Below are positions 48,233 to 56,608 of a DNA stretch of 64,000 nt, in pieces. The translations under genes were made by a program, and so were the position numbers. How positions within the stretch are numbered: position 1 is the stretch's first letter; every line of letters starts with the position of its first letter. Below the pieces are notes generated by a model. That model saw only the letters and a list, made by a program, of their open reading frames with translations. It was not told where the DNA came from and did not search any database. This DNA comes from Deltaproteobacteria bacterium (GTDB lineage: Bacteria > Myxococcota_A > Polyangia > Polyangiales > JADJMO01), in contig JANYDK010000108.1 of NCBI GenBank assembly GCA_025363655.1, positions 1 to 64,000 on the forward strand, written 5' to 3'.

Positions 48233-48535
48233 ATGAGCGAAAAGAGCGAAGGCGCCATCCGCGTCGCCTCCCCGAACGTGCACGACGCCACCTTCGTCGC
48301 TTGGGATGGCAACGAGCTGTCGATGCACGCGCCGCGGGCCTATCCGCCGGGTGCGCGGCTCGAGGGCACGCTCGATGCTCACGCGCTGCGCATGAAGGTC
48401 CATCGCTGTCGCCGCGTCGAAGAGGGGCGTTTCCTGGTCATCGGTCGTCCGCTCGACCTCCGGCGCGAGGCCGCCGATCACCTCGCCACACTCGCCCGCA
48501 CGAGCCCCGAATCGGCCGTGGTGCCGCGCTGGTGA
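48233..48535 (+). CDS. Small hypothetical protein, PilZ-like
   Basis: 100 residues, starting 2 bp after the smpB stop. It appears to be all-beta (FVAWDGNELSMHAPRAYPPG, KVHRCRRVEEGRFLVIGRPL) followed by a helix (RREAADHLATLA). The order resembles a PilZ domain, but the RxxxR and D/NxSxxG c-di-GMP motifs are not clear, so c-di-GMP binding is doubtful. Co-translation with smpB is likely. Confidence 0.6.
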   Translation: MSEKSEGAIRVASPNVHDATFVAWDGNELSMHAPRAYPPGARLEGTLDAHALRMKVHRCRRVEEGRFLVIGRPLDLRREAADHLATLARTSPESAVVPRW

Positions 48536-48576
48536 TGAGCGTTGGAGAGGCCACGAGGCGGTGATAGAGCGCTCTC

Positions 48577-49227
48577 ATGGTTCATCGTCCTCGCCCGCAA
48601 CACCTCGGCGTCGTTCTCTCCCTCCTTGCCGTAGGGCTCGCGGCGTCGCTCGCGTTCGTCGGCTGTGACGACAAGCCGAGCGGCGGGGGCGGCACCAGCG
48701 CAAGTACGACGGCCGCGGCGACGACGTCGGCACCGAGCGCGTCCACCAGCGTGGCAGCGAGCGCCAGCAGCGCAGCCCCCACCGCCAGCGCCTCCGCGAC
48801 CGACACCGCGGCACCGAGCGCGAGCGGCGCGCCCTCGACGGTGGCCTCGGCCAAGCCTTCCGACACGGGAAAGACGGCGCCCACCGCCTCCGCTTCGGAC
48901 ACCACCACCGCGGCCGCATCGGCGAGCGCCGCGCCGGCTGCATGTGGTGGAACGGGACAACCGAAGTGCCCGCTGCAAGGCTGGATGGGCAGTAACCTCG
49001 GTGCTCCGATGAAGGCAGCCGACGCCGCCAAGCTTGCCGCTGGCCTCCGCGCTGCGGCCAAGCTCGGCCCCGCCGGCTACTCCGACTGGGCGAAGTACGC
49101 CAACGACGGCGCCGCCGCGGTCGAAAAATCGAAAGACGTCGCCGACGGCAAGGCATCCTGCAAGTCGTGTCACAACGCTTACCAGAAGAAATATCGAGCC
49201 GAGATGCGCGATCGCCCGCTGCCGTGA
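48577..49227 (+). CDS. Lipoprotein with C-terminal c-type haem site
   Basis: 216 residues. The lipobox is at Cys30 (AFVGC). Residues about 35-125 are a tether of almost only Ala, Ser, Thr, Pro and Asp. The C-terminal domain is helical and ends with one haem-binding motif, CKSCHNAYQKKYR (Cys195-His199). That placement close to the C-terminus resembles cytochrome c-prime type or other single-haem helical bundles. It is probably a periplasmic electron carrier or gas-binding haem protein. TAGAGC ends 6 nt before the ATG. Its stop overlaps the truD start (GTGA). Confidence 0.75.
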   Translation: MVHRPRPQHLGVVLSLLAVGLAASLAFVGCDDKPSGGGGTSASTTAAATTSAPSASTSVAASASSAAPTASASATDTAAPSASGAPSTVASAKPSDTGKTAPTASASDTTTAAASASAAPAACGGTGQPKCPLQGWMGSNLGAPMKAADAAKLAAGLRAAAKLGPAGYSDWAKYANDGAAAVEKSKDVADGKASCKSCHNAYQKKYRAEMRDRPLP

Positions 49228-50297
49228 GCGCGCTTCCCGCGGTCGTCTTCAAGGCCACGCCCGAGGACTTCGTCGTCGACGAGCTCGACGCCTACGCAGC
49301 GTCGGGCACGGGCACGCACACGTTCGTCCGCATTCGCAAGCGCGGGCTCACGACCGACCAAGCCATCAAGCGGTTGGCCGGCGCGCTCGGCGTCGATGCA
49401 CGAGCGTGTGGCGCTGCCGGGATGAAGGACAAGGATGCGGTCACCACGCAGCGCCTGAGCCTTCCCGAGGTGGCTCCCGAAGCCGCCCTCGCCCTCGCGG
49501 ACAAATGGGACGATCTCACCGTCCTCGAGGCAGCTCGTCACGGCAACAAGCTGAAGCCGGGGCACCTCGAGGGCAACCGCTTCGTCATCCGTCTCCGCGG
49601 GCTCCCGGAGGCTGCGCTCGAGGCGTCGCTGACCGGCTTCCAGCGCATCGGCGTCGTCGGTTGCCCGAACGCCTTCGGTCCACAACGCTTTGGTCGCGAC
49701 GGTGACAACGCCGAGCGCGCGCTCGCCGCAGTGCGCGGAGATGCTCGTTTTCCAGGCGATCCGCGCGATCGCCGGTTCCTATTCTCGGCGCTGCAGTCGC
49801 GCTGGTTCAACGTCCTGCTCGAGAGCCGCGTGCAAGACGGCACGTGGATCGTCCCGCAGCTCGGCGACCTCCTGAAGAAGCACGATTCGGGCGGGCTCTT
49901 CCTCTGCGAAGACGTCGAGGTCGATCGCCCGCGCGCCGAGCAGAAAGAGCTCTCGCCGACCGGCCCGATGTTCGGCGTCAGCATGCGCGAAGCGGGGGGT
50001 GAAGTGCAGGCGCGCGAGGCCGCGATCCTCGCCGCCGACGGCGTCCGCATCGAGCACCTCGCGCCACACAAATCGCTTGGCGAAGGCACCCGTCGCTCGC
50101 TCCGTCTGCTCGTCGACGATCTCGCGGTCGAGGTCCTGCGCGAAGACCAAGGCGGGCACGCGTCACCGGTTCTACAAGTGACCATGTCACTCACCAAAGG
50201 CGCGTACGCCACGACGGTCCTCGGGCAGGTCGTGGAGTTGACCCGAAGCAGAGCCGAGGCCGAACCGCCGGCGGAAATCGTCGAAGCCCGCGATTGA
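49224..50297 (+). CDS. truD: tRNA pseudouridine(13) synthase TruD
   Basis: 357 residues from GTG 49224, which overlaps the previous stop. It converts U13 of tRNA-Glu to pseudouridine. Seen: FKATPEDFVVDE, the catalytic Asp69 in GMKDKDAVTTQ, GNRFVIRLRG, FGPQRFGRDGDN (a TruD hallmark), the central TRUD insertion, and a C-terminal LTKGAYATTVLGQVV segment equivalent to the usual LPKGSYATMVLREL-type end. A longer in-frame reading from 49167 lies within the haem-lipoprotein gene and was rejected. Confidence 0.93.
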   Translation: MSALPAVVFKATPEDFVVDELDAYAASGTGTHTFVRIRKRGLTTDQAIKRLAGALGVDARACGAAGMKDKDAVTTQRLSLPEVAPEAALALADKWDDLTVLEAARHGNKLKPGHLEGNRFVIRLRGLPEAALEASLTGFQRIGVVGCPNAFGPQRFGRDGDNAERALAAVRGDARFPGDPRDRRFLFSALQSRWFNVLLESRVQDGTWIVPQLGDLLKKHDSGGLFLCEDVEVDRPRAEQKELSPTGPMFGVSMREAGGEVQAREAAILAADGVRIEHLAPHKSLGEGTRRSLRLLVDDLAVEVLREDQGGHASPVLQVTMSLTKGAYATTVLGQVVELTRSRAEAEPPAEIVEARD

Positions 50298-50514
50298 GCA
50301 GTGACCTCGCCGCCTCTCGTCGCATCGGGGATGGAAGGGCTCGCCGGTTGCCTGCCTGGATGGACACACTACTTAACGCCCTGGTCCGGACGGGCCACCC
50401 TTGCTCCCGCGTTGCCGAACGGGCAATCGTCTGCAGCCCGACGCCGCGAACGGCCATGAGCGCGAGCGCGAATGCGGGTCTCGACGTGGTTTCCAAGAAA
50501 CGAGCCGAACGCAA

Positions 50515-51342
50515 ATGAACATCGTCGCGAAGTCGAAGGCCGTGATGCTGGCGATGGGCGCCTCGCCCGTCATGTACTTGATGATCGCGCTCAGCATCCT
50601 GAGCCTCGCGATCATCCTCGAGCGCGCCTACTTCTTCTATTCCATCCGCGACGACCTCGAGGTCCTCGCCCGCGAGCTCGCCCGTAGCCTCCGCAAGGGT
50701 GACTACGAAGAAGCGAAGAAGCGCATGGAAGCCTCGCCGTCGGCCGAAGCCGCGGTGGTGGTCGCCGGCCTCGTCGAATCCGATCGCGGCGCCGAAGCCG
50801 CTGAAGAGGCGATGGCCGGAGCGACGGCGCTGCAGCGCATGAAGCTCGAACGTCGCCTCGCGTACCTCGGTACGCTCGGCAACAACGCGCCGTTCATCGG
50901 TCTCTTCGGCACCGTCATCGGCATCATCCAGGCGTTCGAGCACCTCGGTGACAAGAGCGCCGCCGCGGCTACCGGTTCCGCTGCCCCCGCCGCGGTCATG
51001 TCGAGCATCGCCGAAGCGCTCGTCGCCACCGCCATCGGCCTCGCGGTCGCCATCCCCGCCGTCGCCGCGTACAACTTCTTCCAGCGGATGATCAAGTCGA
51101 CGGTGACCAACACCGACGCGCTCACCCGCGTGCTCTTGGCGCACCTCAAGGGCCTCGGCGAAGACGAAGCGCTCGCCGTCGCCTCCGCAGTGAAGCATGG
51201 TCGCGCCTCGACCCCAGGCCACGGCGCCCACAGCGAAGCCCGCAAGTCGAACCCGCCGAAGACGAAGGCCAAGAGCGAGGAAGAGCCGGCCGAGAAGGCC
51301 GAGAAGAAGAAGAGCGACGCGCACGACGAAGAGGAGGGCTGA
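50515..51342 (+). CDS. exbB: ExbB/TolQ/MotA-type proton channel protein
   Basis: 275 residues with three membrane segments: MYLMIALSILSLAIILERAY near residue 20, and the pair GTLGNNAPFIGLFGTVIGII and SSIAEALVATAIGLAVAIPA that forms the ExbB signature. With ExbD it uses the proton gradient to energise TonB. The last 45 residues are a Lys/Glu-rich hydrophilic tail (KTKAKSEEEPAEKAEKKK) not found in short ExbB. First gene of an exbB-exbD-tonB set; the 217-bp upstream region has no clear promoter. Confidence 0.9.
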   Translation: MNIVAKSKAVMLAMGASPVMYLMIALSILSLAIILERAYFFYSIRDDLEVLARELARSLRKGDYEEAKKRMEASPSAEAAVVVAGLVESDRGAEAAEEAMAGATALQRMKLERRLAYLGTLGNNAPFIGLFGTVIGIIQAFEHLGDKSAAAATGSAAPAAVMSSIAEALVATAIGLAVAIPAVAAYNFFQRMIKSTVTNTDALTRVLLAHLKGLGEDEALAVASAVKHGRASTPGHGAHSEARKSNPPKTKAKSEEEPAEKAEKKKSDAHDEEEG

Positions 51343-51344
51343 AA

Positions 51345-51788
51345 ATGGCCGGCGGCTCGAAGATGGAAGACGACGAGGTCATCGCCTCGATCAACGTCAC
51401 GCCGCTCGTCGACATCACGCTCGTGCTCCTCATCATCTTCATGGTGACCGCGAAGATCATCGTCTCGCAGGCCATTCCCATCGACCTGCCGAAGGCGGCG
51501 ACGCCGGGCGAGGTGCAGAACATCTTCGCCGTGACCATCGACAAGGAAGGCCACATCCTCGCCGACAAGCGGCCGATGACCAACGACGACGAGCTCCGCC
51601 GAGCCGCGAAAGACGCGCTCGACAAGAACAAGGACCTCCGCACGATCATCCAGGCCTCGGCGCAGGTGCCGCACGGGACGGTCATCCACGTCCTCGACGA
51701 GCTTCGTCAGGTCGGCATCACCAAGGTCGGTTTCGCCGTCGACAAGACGGTCTCCGCCGGCGGCGTGAAGACGACCGCGCCGCAGTGA
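51345..51788 (+). CDS. exbD: ExbD/TolR-type protein
   Basis: 147 residues; GGAGG about 7 nt before ATG 51345 lies at the end of exbB. It has one N-terminal membrane helix with the essential Asp (INVTPLVDITLVLLIIFMVT) followed by a periplasmic domain (VTIDKEGHILADKRPM, HVLDELRQVGITKVGFAVDK). It forms the proton channel with ExbB and transmits force to TonB. A 119-bp gap with a small CCTTG/CAAGG hairpin separates it from tonB. Confidence 0.93.
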   Translation: MAGGSKMEDDEVIASINVTPLVDITLVLLIIFMVTAKIIVSQAIPIDLPKAATPGEVQNIFAVTIDKEGHILADKRPMTNDDELRRAAKDALDKNKDLRTIIQASAQVPHGTVIHVLDELRQVGITKVGFAVDKTVSAGGVKTTAPQ

Positions 51789-51907
51789 TGCCCAAAGCGA
51801 GGTTCGACGATCTCGCAATCGATGAAGCGTGGAGATTTCTTCTCCTGACCTTGCCAAGGGGCGGCGGGTAAGCAACAAACACGGACCGGCTCGCGACGTT
51901 CACGCCC

Positions 51908-52780
51908 ATGTACACCCCTCGCATCGACGAACAGAACGGCACCCCGGTCGCACCTGCTGCCGTCCTTCCCACGGCCGACGCGAACCCTTTCGACCGAGTT
52001 TTTCACTTCGGAACGCGTCATCCGGTCGAGCTCTTGCTCGGCTGTCTCGTCGCTGCGTTCGGTCTCCACGCGCTGCTCGTCTTCGGCTTGATGCGTAAGC
52101 CAGTGCAAGAAGAGCAGACCGAGACCGAAATCATCGAGGTCGACAACATCGCCGAGAAAGAGGAGCCGCCGCCTCCCCCGCCGCCGCCTCCTGCTCCTCC
52201 TGATCCGGAGCCCACGCCTCCGCCGACCGAGCAGCCGCCCAACAACACCGCGCCGCCCCTCGGCAAGGTCGGTAGCCTCCTCACCGATCCGACCGCTCCG
52301 CCCGATCCGACGGGAACCGCGAGCGATCCGCTGTCGTTCGACGGCGAATATGCCGGAGGCACCTCGGGCGCCGACGGGGGTGACACGCCTGGAACCGACG
52401 GTGGCAAAGCAGGCGGTCAAGACGGCGGCGTCGGCACCGAAGCAGGACCTCCGCCGCCTCCGCCGCCCCCTCCGCCTCCGCCCAAGCCGACCGTCGATCT
52501 GAGCAAGAACCCGTCGCTGCAGCGTGGCCCCAACGCCTGCAAGGGCTACTTCCCGCCCGACGCCGACGACGACACCGCCGTCGTGCAGGTCCTCGTCACC
52601 GTGCAAGCGAGCGGCAGCGTCACCTCGGCCAGCGTCATGTCGGAAGATCCGAAAGGCCAGGGGTTCGGCAAGGCGGCCCGCAGCTGCATGCTCACCGAGA
52701 AGTTCGAGCCCGGCCTCGACGTCGACGGCAAACCGGCTGCGAAGACGCTACCGATCAAGATTCGCTTCACGCGTTTCTAA
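51908..52780 (+). CDS. tonB: TonB-family energy transducer
   Basis: 290 residues. The N-terminal membrane anchor at about 40-62 (PVELLLGCLVAAFGLHALLV) is followed by an acidic stretch and two Pro-rich runs (about 86-110 and 185-198) that would span the periplasm, with a Gly/Asp-rich linker between. The C-terminal domain (about 215-290) has the TonB-like fold (VVQVLVTVQASGSVTSASVM, ending LPIKIRFTRF). A Cys pair (NACKGY, RSCMLTE) may form a disulfide. It may serve outer-membrane receptors or a gliding/Glt-like complex. Its stop abuts the convergent permease stop with no gap. Confidence 0.85.
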   Translation: MYTPRIDEQNGTPVAPAAVLPTADANPFDRVFHFGTRHPVELLLGCLVAAFGLHALLVFGLMRKPVQEEQTETEIIEVDNIAEKEEPPPPPPPPPAPPDPEPTPPPTEQPPNNTAPPLGKVGSLLTDPTAPPDPTGTASDPLSFDGEYAGGTSGADGGDTPGTDGGKAGGQDGGVGTEAGPPPPPPPPPPPPKPTVDLSKNPSLQRGPNACKGYFPPDADDDTAVVQVLVTVQASGSVTSASVMSEDPKGQGFGKAARSCMLTEKFEPGLDVDGKPAAKTLPIKIRFTRF

Positions 52781-54013
52781 TCACTCGCGTCGGAGGGCTT
52801 CGATCGGATCGAGCCTCGCCGCGCGCCGCGCCGGGAAGAAGCCGAAGACGACGCCGATGGTGCCACTGACGCCGAGCGCGAGCCCGAGCGCTTGCGGGCT
52901 CATGCTCATCGGCCACTCGAGAATTTTCGCCAATCCGACGATGGCGCCGATGCCCGCGAGCGTGCCGACCGCGCCGCCGAGAAGCGACAGCACCACCGCC
53001 TCGATGAGGAACTGCGTGAGGATGTCGGCCTCGCGCGCGCCGATGGCCATGCGGATGCCTATCTCGCGGGTTCGCTCGGCGACCGACACGAGCATGATGT
53101 TCATGACGCCGATGCCGCCGACGAGCAGCGAAATGGCGGCGACCCCGAGGAGCAACGCGGCGAGCGCGCTGCGCATGGCCTCGAACGACTTCTGCACTTC
53201 TTGGACGTTGCGGACGATGAAGTCGGGCTCGCGATCGGGCGAAATGTGGTGCCGTTGCAGGAGCAGCGCCTTGATCTGCGCCTCGGCGCGACCTGTGGTG
53301 TGCTCGTCGGTGGCGCTGGCGAGGATGGTGTCGACGGTGTGGCGCGGCTTGTTGGAGATGCGCCCGGAGAACGTCGCGAGCGGCATCAGCACCGTGTCGT
53401 CCTGATCTTGTCCGAAGCTGTTTTGCCCCTTGGTGGCGAGGATGCCGATCACTCGGCAGGGCATCTTGTTCAGACGCATCAGCTTGTCGATGGGATCGAC
53501 CGCGCCGAACACGTTGAGCCGCACGGTGTTGCCGATGAGGCAGACGCGGGCACCGGCGCGCTCGTCGGTCTCGGTCCAGACCGAGCCACGCTCGATCTTC
53601 CAATCGCGAACGCGAAAGTAGTCGAGCGTCGTGCCGGAGAAACGCGTCGAGTAGTTCTGATCTTCGTAGACGACCTGACCGGCGCCACCGACGACCGGCG
53701 CGACGGCGGCGACCGAGGGACACTCGTGACGAATCGCGTTGACGTCGTCCTCGGTGAGCGAGGCGACCGAACCAGCACTACCCTTCGCTCCGGAGCTGGT
53801 GTTCGCTCCCGGGAAGACGATGATCATGTTGGCGCCGAGCGAGCGCATCTGCTCGCTGATTTTCGCCTTTGCGCCTTCGCCGAGCGCCGTCATGGCGACG
53901 ACGGCGGCGATGCCGATGAGGATGCCGAGCACCGTCAGCGTCGCGCGCAGCTTGTTGCGGGCGATGGCGCGAATCGCCAACCGGAACGCGTCGATCCAGG
54001 CGAGCGGGTTCAC
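52781..54013 (-). CDS. MacB-type ABC transporter permease (no ATPase domain)
   Basis: 410 residues. The first membrane helix (LTVLGILIGIAAVVAMTALG) is followed by a periplasmic MacB_PCD domain (about 55-270) and three C-terminal helices with the FtsX signature (VAERTREIGIRMAIGARE). It lacks the N-terminal ATPase domain of MacB and no ATPase gene is in the window, so its partner is elsewhere. Members work as mechanotransmitters exporting peptides, lipoproteins or drugs with a TolC-like channel. It lies 26 bp downstream of a zf-HC2 protein on the same strand, and ends in MNPLAWIDAF...PIEALRRE form typical of the family. Confidence 0.9.
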   Translation of the reverse strand: MNPLAWIDAFRLAIRAIARNKLRATLTVLGILIGIAAVVAMTALGEGAKAKISEQMRSLGANMIIVFPGANTSSGAKGSAGSVASLTEDDVNAIRHECPSVAAVAPVVGGAGQVVYEDQNYSTRFSGTTLDYFRVRDWKIERGSVWTETDERAGARVCLIGNTVRLNVFGAVDPIDKLMRLNKMPCRVIGILATKGQNSFGQDQDDTVLMPLATFSGRISNKPRHTVDTILASATDEHTTGRAEAQIKALLLQRHHISPDREPDFIVRNVQEVQKSFEAMRSALAALLLGVAAISLLVGGIGVMNIMLVSVAERTREIGIRMAIGAREADILTQFLIEAVVLSLLGGAVGTLAGIGAIVGLAKILEWPMSMSPQALGLALGVSGTIGVVFGFFPARRAARLDPIEALRRE

Positions 54014-54039
54014 GGCCTATGCACGAAGAGCGAGAGCTC

Positions 54040-54378
54040 TCAGCCCTCGCCGTCCTTCGAGTGCGGGTGCGGCGCAGGCGCATCGCCGACGCAGAACGAG
54101 CAGCCCCCGGCCTTCTTCGGCGCAGGCGCGGGCTCTTCGGCGAGGACCTCGGCTTCGAGGAAGCTCCAGAGCGAGGCCTCGCAGCCCTCCGGCATTCCCG
54201 CGACGAGATCGTTGCGAACGCACCGCTTGGCGGCGCTGAAGGTCCGCAGGAAAGCCGCGCAAGGCGGGCACATCTGCAGATGGAGCTCGAGACTTTGGGC
54301 GGTGGCGGGATCGAGCTCACCGTCGACGTACGACGAGAGAAGCTCTTCAATCAGCTGGCGACAGGTATCGACTTCCAT
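54040..54378 (-). CDS. zf-HC2 zinc-finger protein (anti-sigma factor-like)
   Basis: 112 residues. The N-terminal part has the HCC zinc motif of anti-sigma factors (YVDGELDPATAQSLELHLQM, then CPPC): His, three residues, Cys, two residues, Cys, plus an earlier Cys in DTCRQLIEE. The C-terminal half is short, with GGCSFC, and has no membrane segment, so a soluble ZAS-type regulator is likely. No sigma factor gene lies beside it. It is in operon position before the MacB-type permease. The 282 bp upstream shows no gene. Confidence 0.75.
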   Translation of the reverse strand: MEVDTCRQLIEELLSSYVDGELDPATAQSLELHLQMCPPCAAFLRTFSAAKRCVRNDLVAGMPEGCEASLWSFLEAEVLAEEPAPAPKKAGGCSFCVGDAPAPHPHSKDGEG

Positions 54379-54660
54379 CGGTTCTTACTTGTTCCCGAGA
54401 TGCGCCGAGCGAAAAGAGCGTTACGCGGTAGTCCCGATCCGCGCCCCGACATCGTAGGCCAAACGCCGGCGCGACGCCCAGTCCTTGAATGCGGGGGTGC
54501 GGATGGCGGTTGGATGCAGGTCGGCGGCCAGACGGTTTTCCCCGAAATGCAGGGCTTCTTCGAGGATCCCCCTCCGACAGCCGCCGTGTTAGGTCGCGCC
54601 CGGTCCAGGCGTTGTCAGTGGGCAACCCGTGGCGGTACGTGAACGGGGCGGAGGAAAGCG

Positions 54661-55800
54661 ATGACTGCATCGAGGTCGGCACGAGCGAGGTCTGGTTTGG
54701 TCATTGCCGCGCTGTCGGCAAGCGTGCTTGGGGCTTGGGCATGTGGTCCCGAGGAGCCCGAGCCCAAAGTCGGCGGGGTGGTTCCGCCGCCCCCGACGAC
54801 GACCCAAACGGCGACGACGACGCCGCCCCCCGCCGAGCCGACGCTCGACGAGCGCCGCAAATCTGCCAAAGCGGCCTATGACGCGGGTGATTGGGCGAAG
54901 GCGCAGGCCGAGCTCGAGATCATCGTCGGCAAAGAGCCGACCGATGGTCCGAGCCAGGCGATGCTCGCCGACATCTACGCCAGCAAGGGCGACAAGCGAG
55001 CGGCCGACGCGTACCTGGCGGCGACCAAGGCCGACGGCGGGAAAGACGAGCGCTTGGCGCTGATGGCGGCCAAGTCCCTGTTCGATCAGCGCCGCTACGA
55101 CGACGTCGTGACGGTGTCGACCGCAGCGACGAAGGCCAACGAGAAGTCGATGCCGCTGTGGATGTACCTCGGGCTCTCGCAGCAAGCGAAGCTCGATTGG
55201 GCTGCCGCGAGCGAGACCTACGGCAAGCTGACCACCGCGTGGCCCGACGAGCCCGAGCTCTGGGCCGACCTCGCGAACGCGCAGGTCGGTGCGGGCAAGG
55301 TCCCCGAAGGAAAGAAGTCGGCGAAGACCGCGCTCGACAAGTGGACCGAAGTCCGCGGCGCGAAGAACACGAAAGAAGTGAAGCTCGGCAAGGGACCGGA
55401 CGAGCTCTGCTCGATCGCCCGCGCGATGCGCCGTGCCGGCGATGCCAACGGAGCGCTCGGCGCCCTCGGCAAGTACACGATCGCCAAGGACGAGCTCGCG
55501 GTGACCATCGACATCGAGAAGGGCTTCGCGAAGCACGCCCTCAAAGACGACAAGACCGCCTACCAGAGTGCGGACAAGGCGCTCAAGCTGTCGAACAACG
55601 GCTCGGCGCCGGCGCACCTGCTCCTCGCAGCAGTCGCGATCGATCAGAAGCACCCGGAAATCGCCAAGGCCGAGCTCGGTGTCTACGACATGCTGGGTGG
55701 GGAAATCGCCTACGCATGGGACCGCAAGTCGCTGGAAGAGCAGATGAACAAGCCGGCGGTCGAGCCGACCCCGAAACCCGCGCCCAAGAAAGCCAAGTGA
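54661..55800 (+). CDS. TPR-repeat lipoprotein
   Basis: 379 residues; GGAGG about 6 nt before ATG 54661. The lipobox is at Cys28 (GAWACGPE), followed by a Pro/Thr tether. Residues about 60-350 form TPR-like helical pairs (AKAAYDAGDWAKAQAELEII, MLADIYASKGDKRAADAYLA, MYLGLSQQAKLDWAAASETY, ADLANAQVGAGKVPEGKKSA). It ends in a Pro/Lys tail. It is probably a periplasmic scaffold for envelope complexes; the partner is unknown. The neighbouring TonB set makes an envelope-energised role conceivable. Confidence 0.85.
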   Translation: MTASRSARARSGLVIAALSASVLGAWACGPEEPEPKVGGVVPPPPTTTQTATTTPPPAEPTLDERRKSAKAAYDAGDWAKAQAELEIIVGKEPTDGPSQAMLADIYASKGDKRAADAYLAATKADGGKDERLALMAAKSLFDQRRYDDVVTVSTAATKANEKSMPLWMYLGLSQQAKLDWAAASETYGKLTTAWPDEPELWADLANAQVGAGKVPEGKKSAKTALDKWTEVRGAKNTKEVKLGKGPDELCSIARAMRRAGDANGALGALGKYTIAKDELAVTIDIEKGFAKHALKDDKTAYQSADKALKLSNNGSAPAHLLLAAVAIDQKHPEIAKAELGVYDMLGGEIAYAWDRKSLEEQMNKPAVEPTPKPAPKKAK

Positions 55801-56000
55801 GGCGGGCGCTTCGGTCGTTTGGCGGAGTCGCGAGTTTCAACCTTGCAATCGCGTTGCGCGACTGAATGCCGCGGCGCCCTCAAGGCGACCTCGCACGATC
55901 GAAAGCCACGGCGAATTCGACCCACCCGGCGATGGCCTGACGGTTGCTAGAGAGCAAGCAGACGGGCGGCACCACCGACCCGTCGCTGCTTTCCCCCGCA

Positions 56001-56021
56001 CCAGCCCCCGCCAGGGGCTGG
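56001..56021 (+). terminator. Strong hairpin between the TPR gene and the response regulator
   Basis: CCAGCCCC/GGGGCTGG (56001-56008 with 56014-56021), 5-nt loop. There is no T-run behind it, so it may be a factor-dependent terminator, an RNA stability element or a control element for the next gene. Confidence 0.4.
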
Positions 56022-56125
56022 GCGGGTTGATTAACGGGGGGGTTCGCATGCGGGAGTCGATGTTCCATTCGTCGGTCGACGAAGACACCACACCGGCTTG
56101 CGGACCCTCTTCGTGGGTGAGGTCC

Positions 56126-56497
56126 ATGCCCCGAGTGCTCGTCGTCGATGATGAAGAATCGAAGCGCGACGAGCTGACCGTCGCATTGCGCCACGCCGGC
56201 TTCGACAGTGAGGGAGTCTGCAGCGCGCGAGCGACGGAGGACGACGCCTCACGCGGCTTCGACCTCGCGATCATCGACCTCATGCTCCACCGAACGAACG
56301 GCTTCGAGCTGGCGCGGCGGCTGCGGATGACGAACCCCGACGTACGCGTGGTCCTCACCAGCGCCTACCACTTCACAGAGCACCAACTGGCGCGCATCGA
56401 CTGCGGCGCGATCGGCTTCGTTCCGCAGCCCTTCGCCCTCGAGGAGCTGACGTCGTTCCTCTGGTCGAAGCTGGCACCGCGTCGCGACGCTTCCTGA
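56126..56497 (+). CDS. Single-domain response regulator
   Basis: 123 residues from ATG 56126 (GTGAGG about 5 nt upstream). ATG 56048 with a G-rich site upstream would add 26 residues of weak coding character. Receiver features: VLVVDDEESKRDEL (acidic pair), phosphoacceptor Asp in LAIIDLMLHRTNGFE, and switch residue in VVLTSAYHF. The invariant Lys is replaced by Gln in GFVPQPFALEEL. There is no output domain and no kinase nearby. It may relay phosphate or act by binding a partner; the Lys loss may change its switching. Confidence 0.8.
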   Translation: MPRVLVVDDEESKRDELTVALRHAGFDSEGVCSARATEDDASRGFDLAIIDLMLHRTNGFELARRLRMTNPDVRVVLTSAYHFTEHQLARIDCGAIGFVPQPFALEELTSFLWSKLAPRRDAS

Positions 56498-56608
56498 GCC
56501 GAAGCCATCGCCGTTCGCGACGCGTTGCGCGTCGGGCGCGCATCTCCTAAGACGCCACGCACTCCTAAGGTCGCTGGGCGTTCCCAGCGCGGAGCGAGCA
56601 AGTGTCGC

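Noticed and set aside
54379-54660. A gene in the 282-bp gap upstream of the zf-HC2 protein
   Set aside because: Open frames here lack codon bias and a start site, and no sigma-factor motif is visible in any frame.
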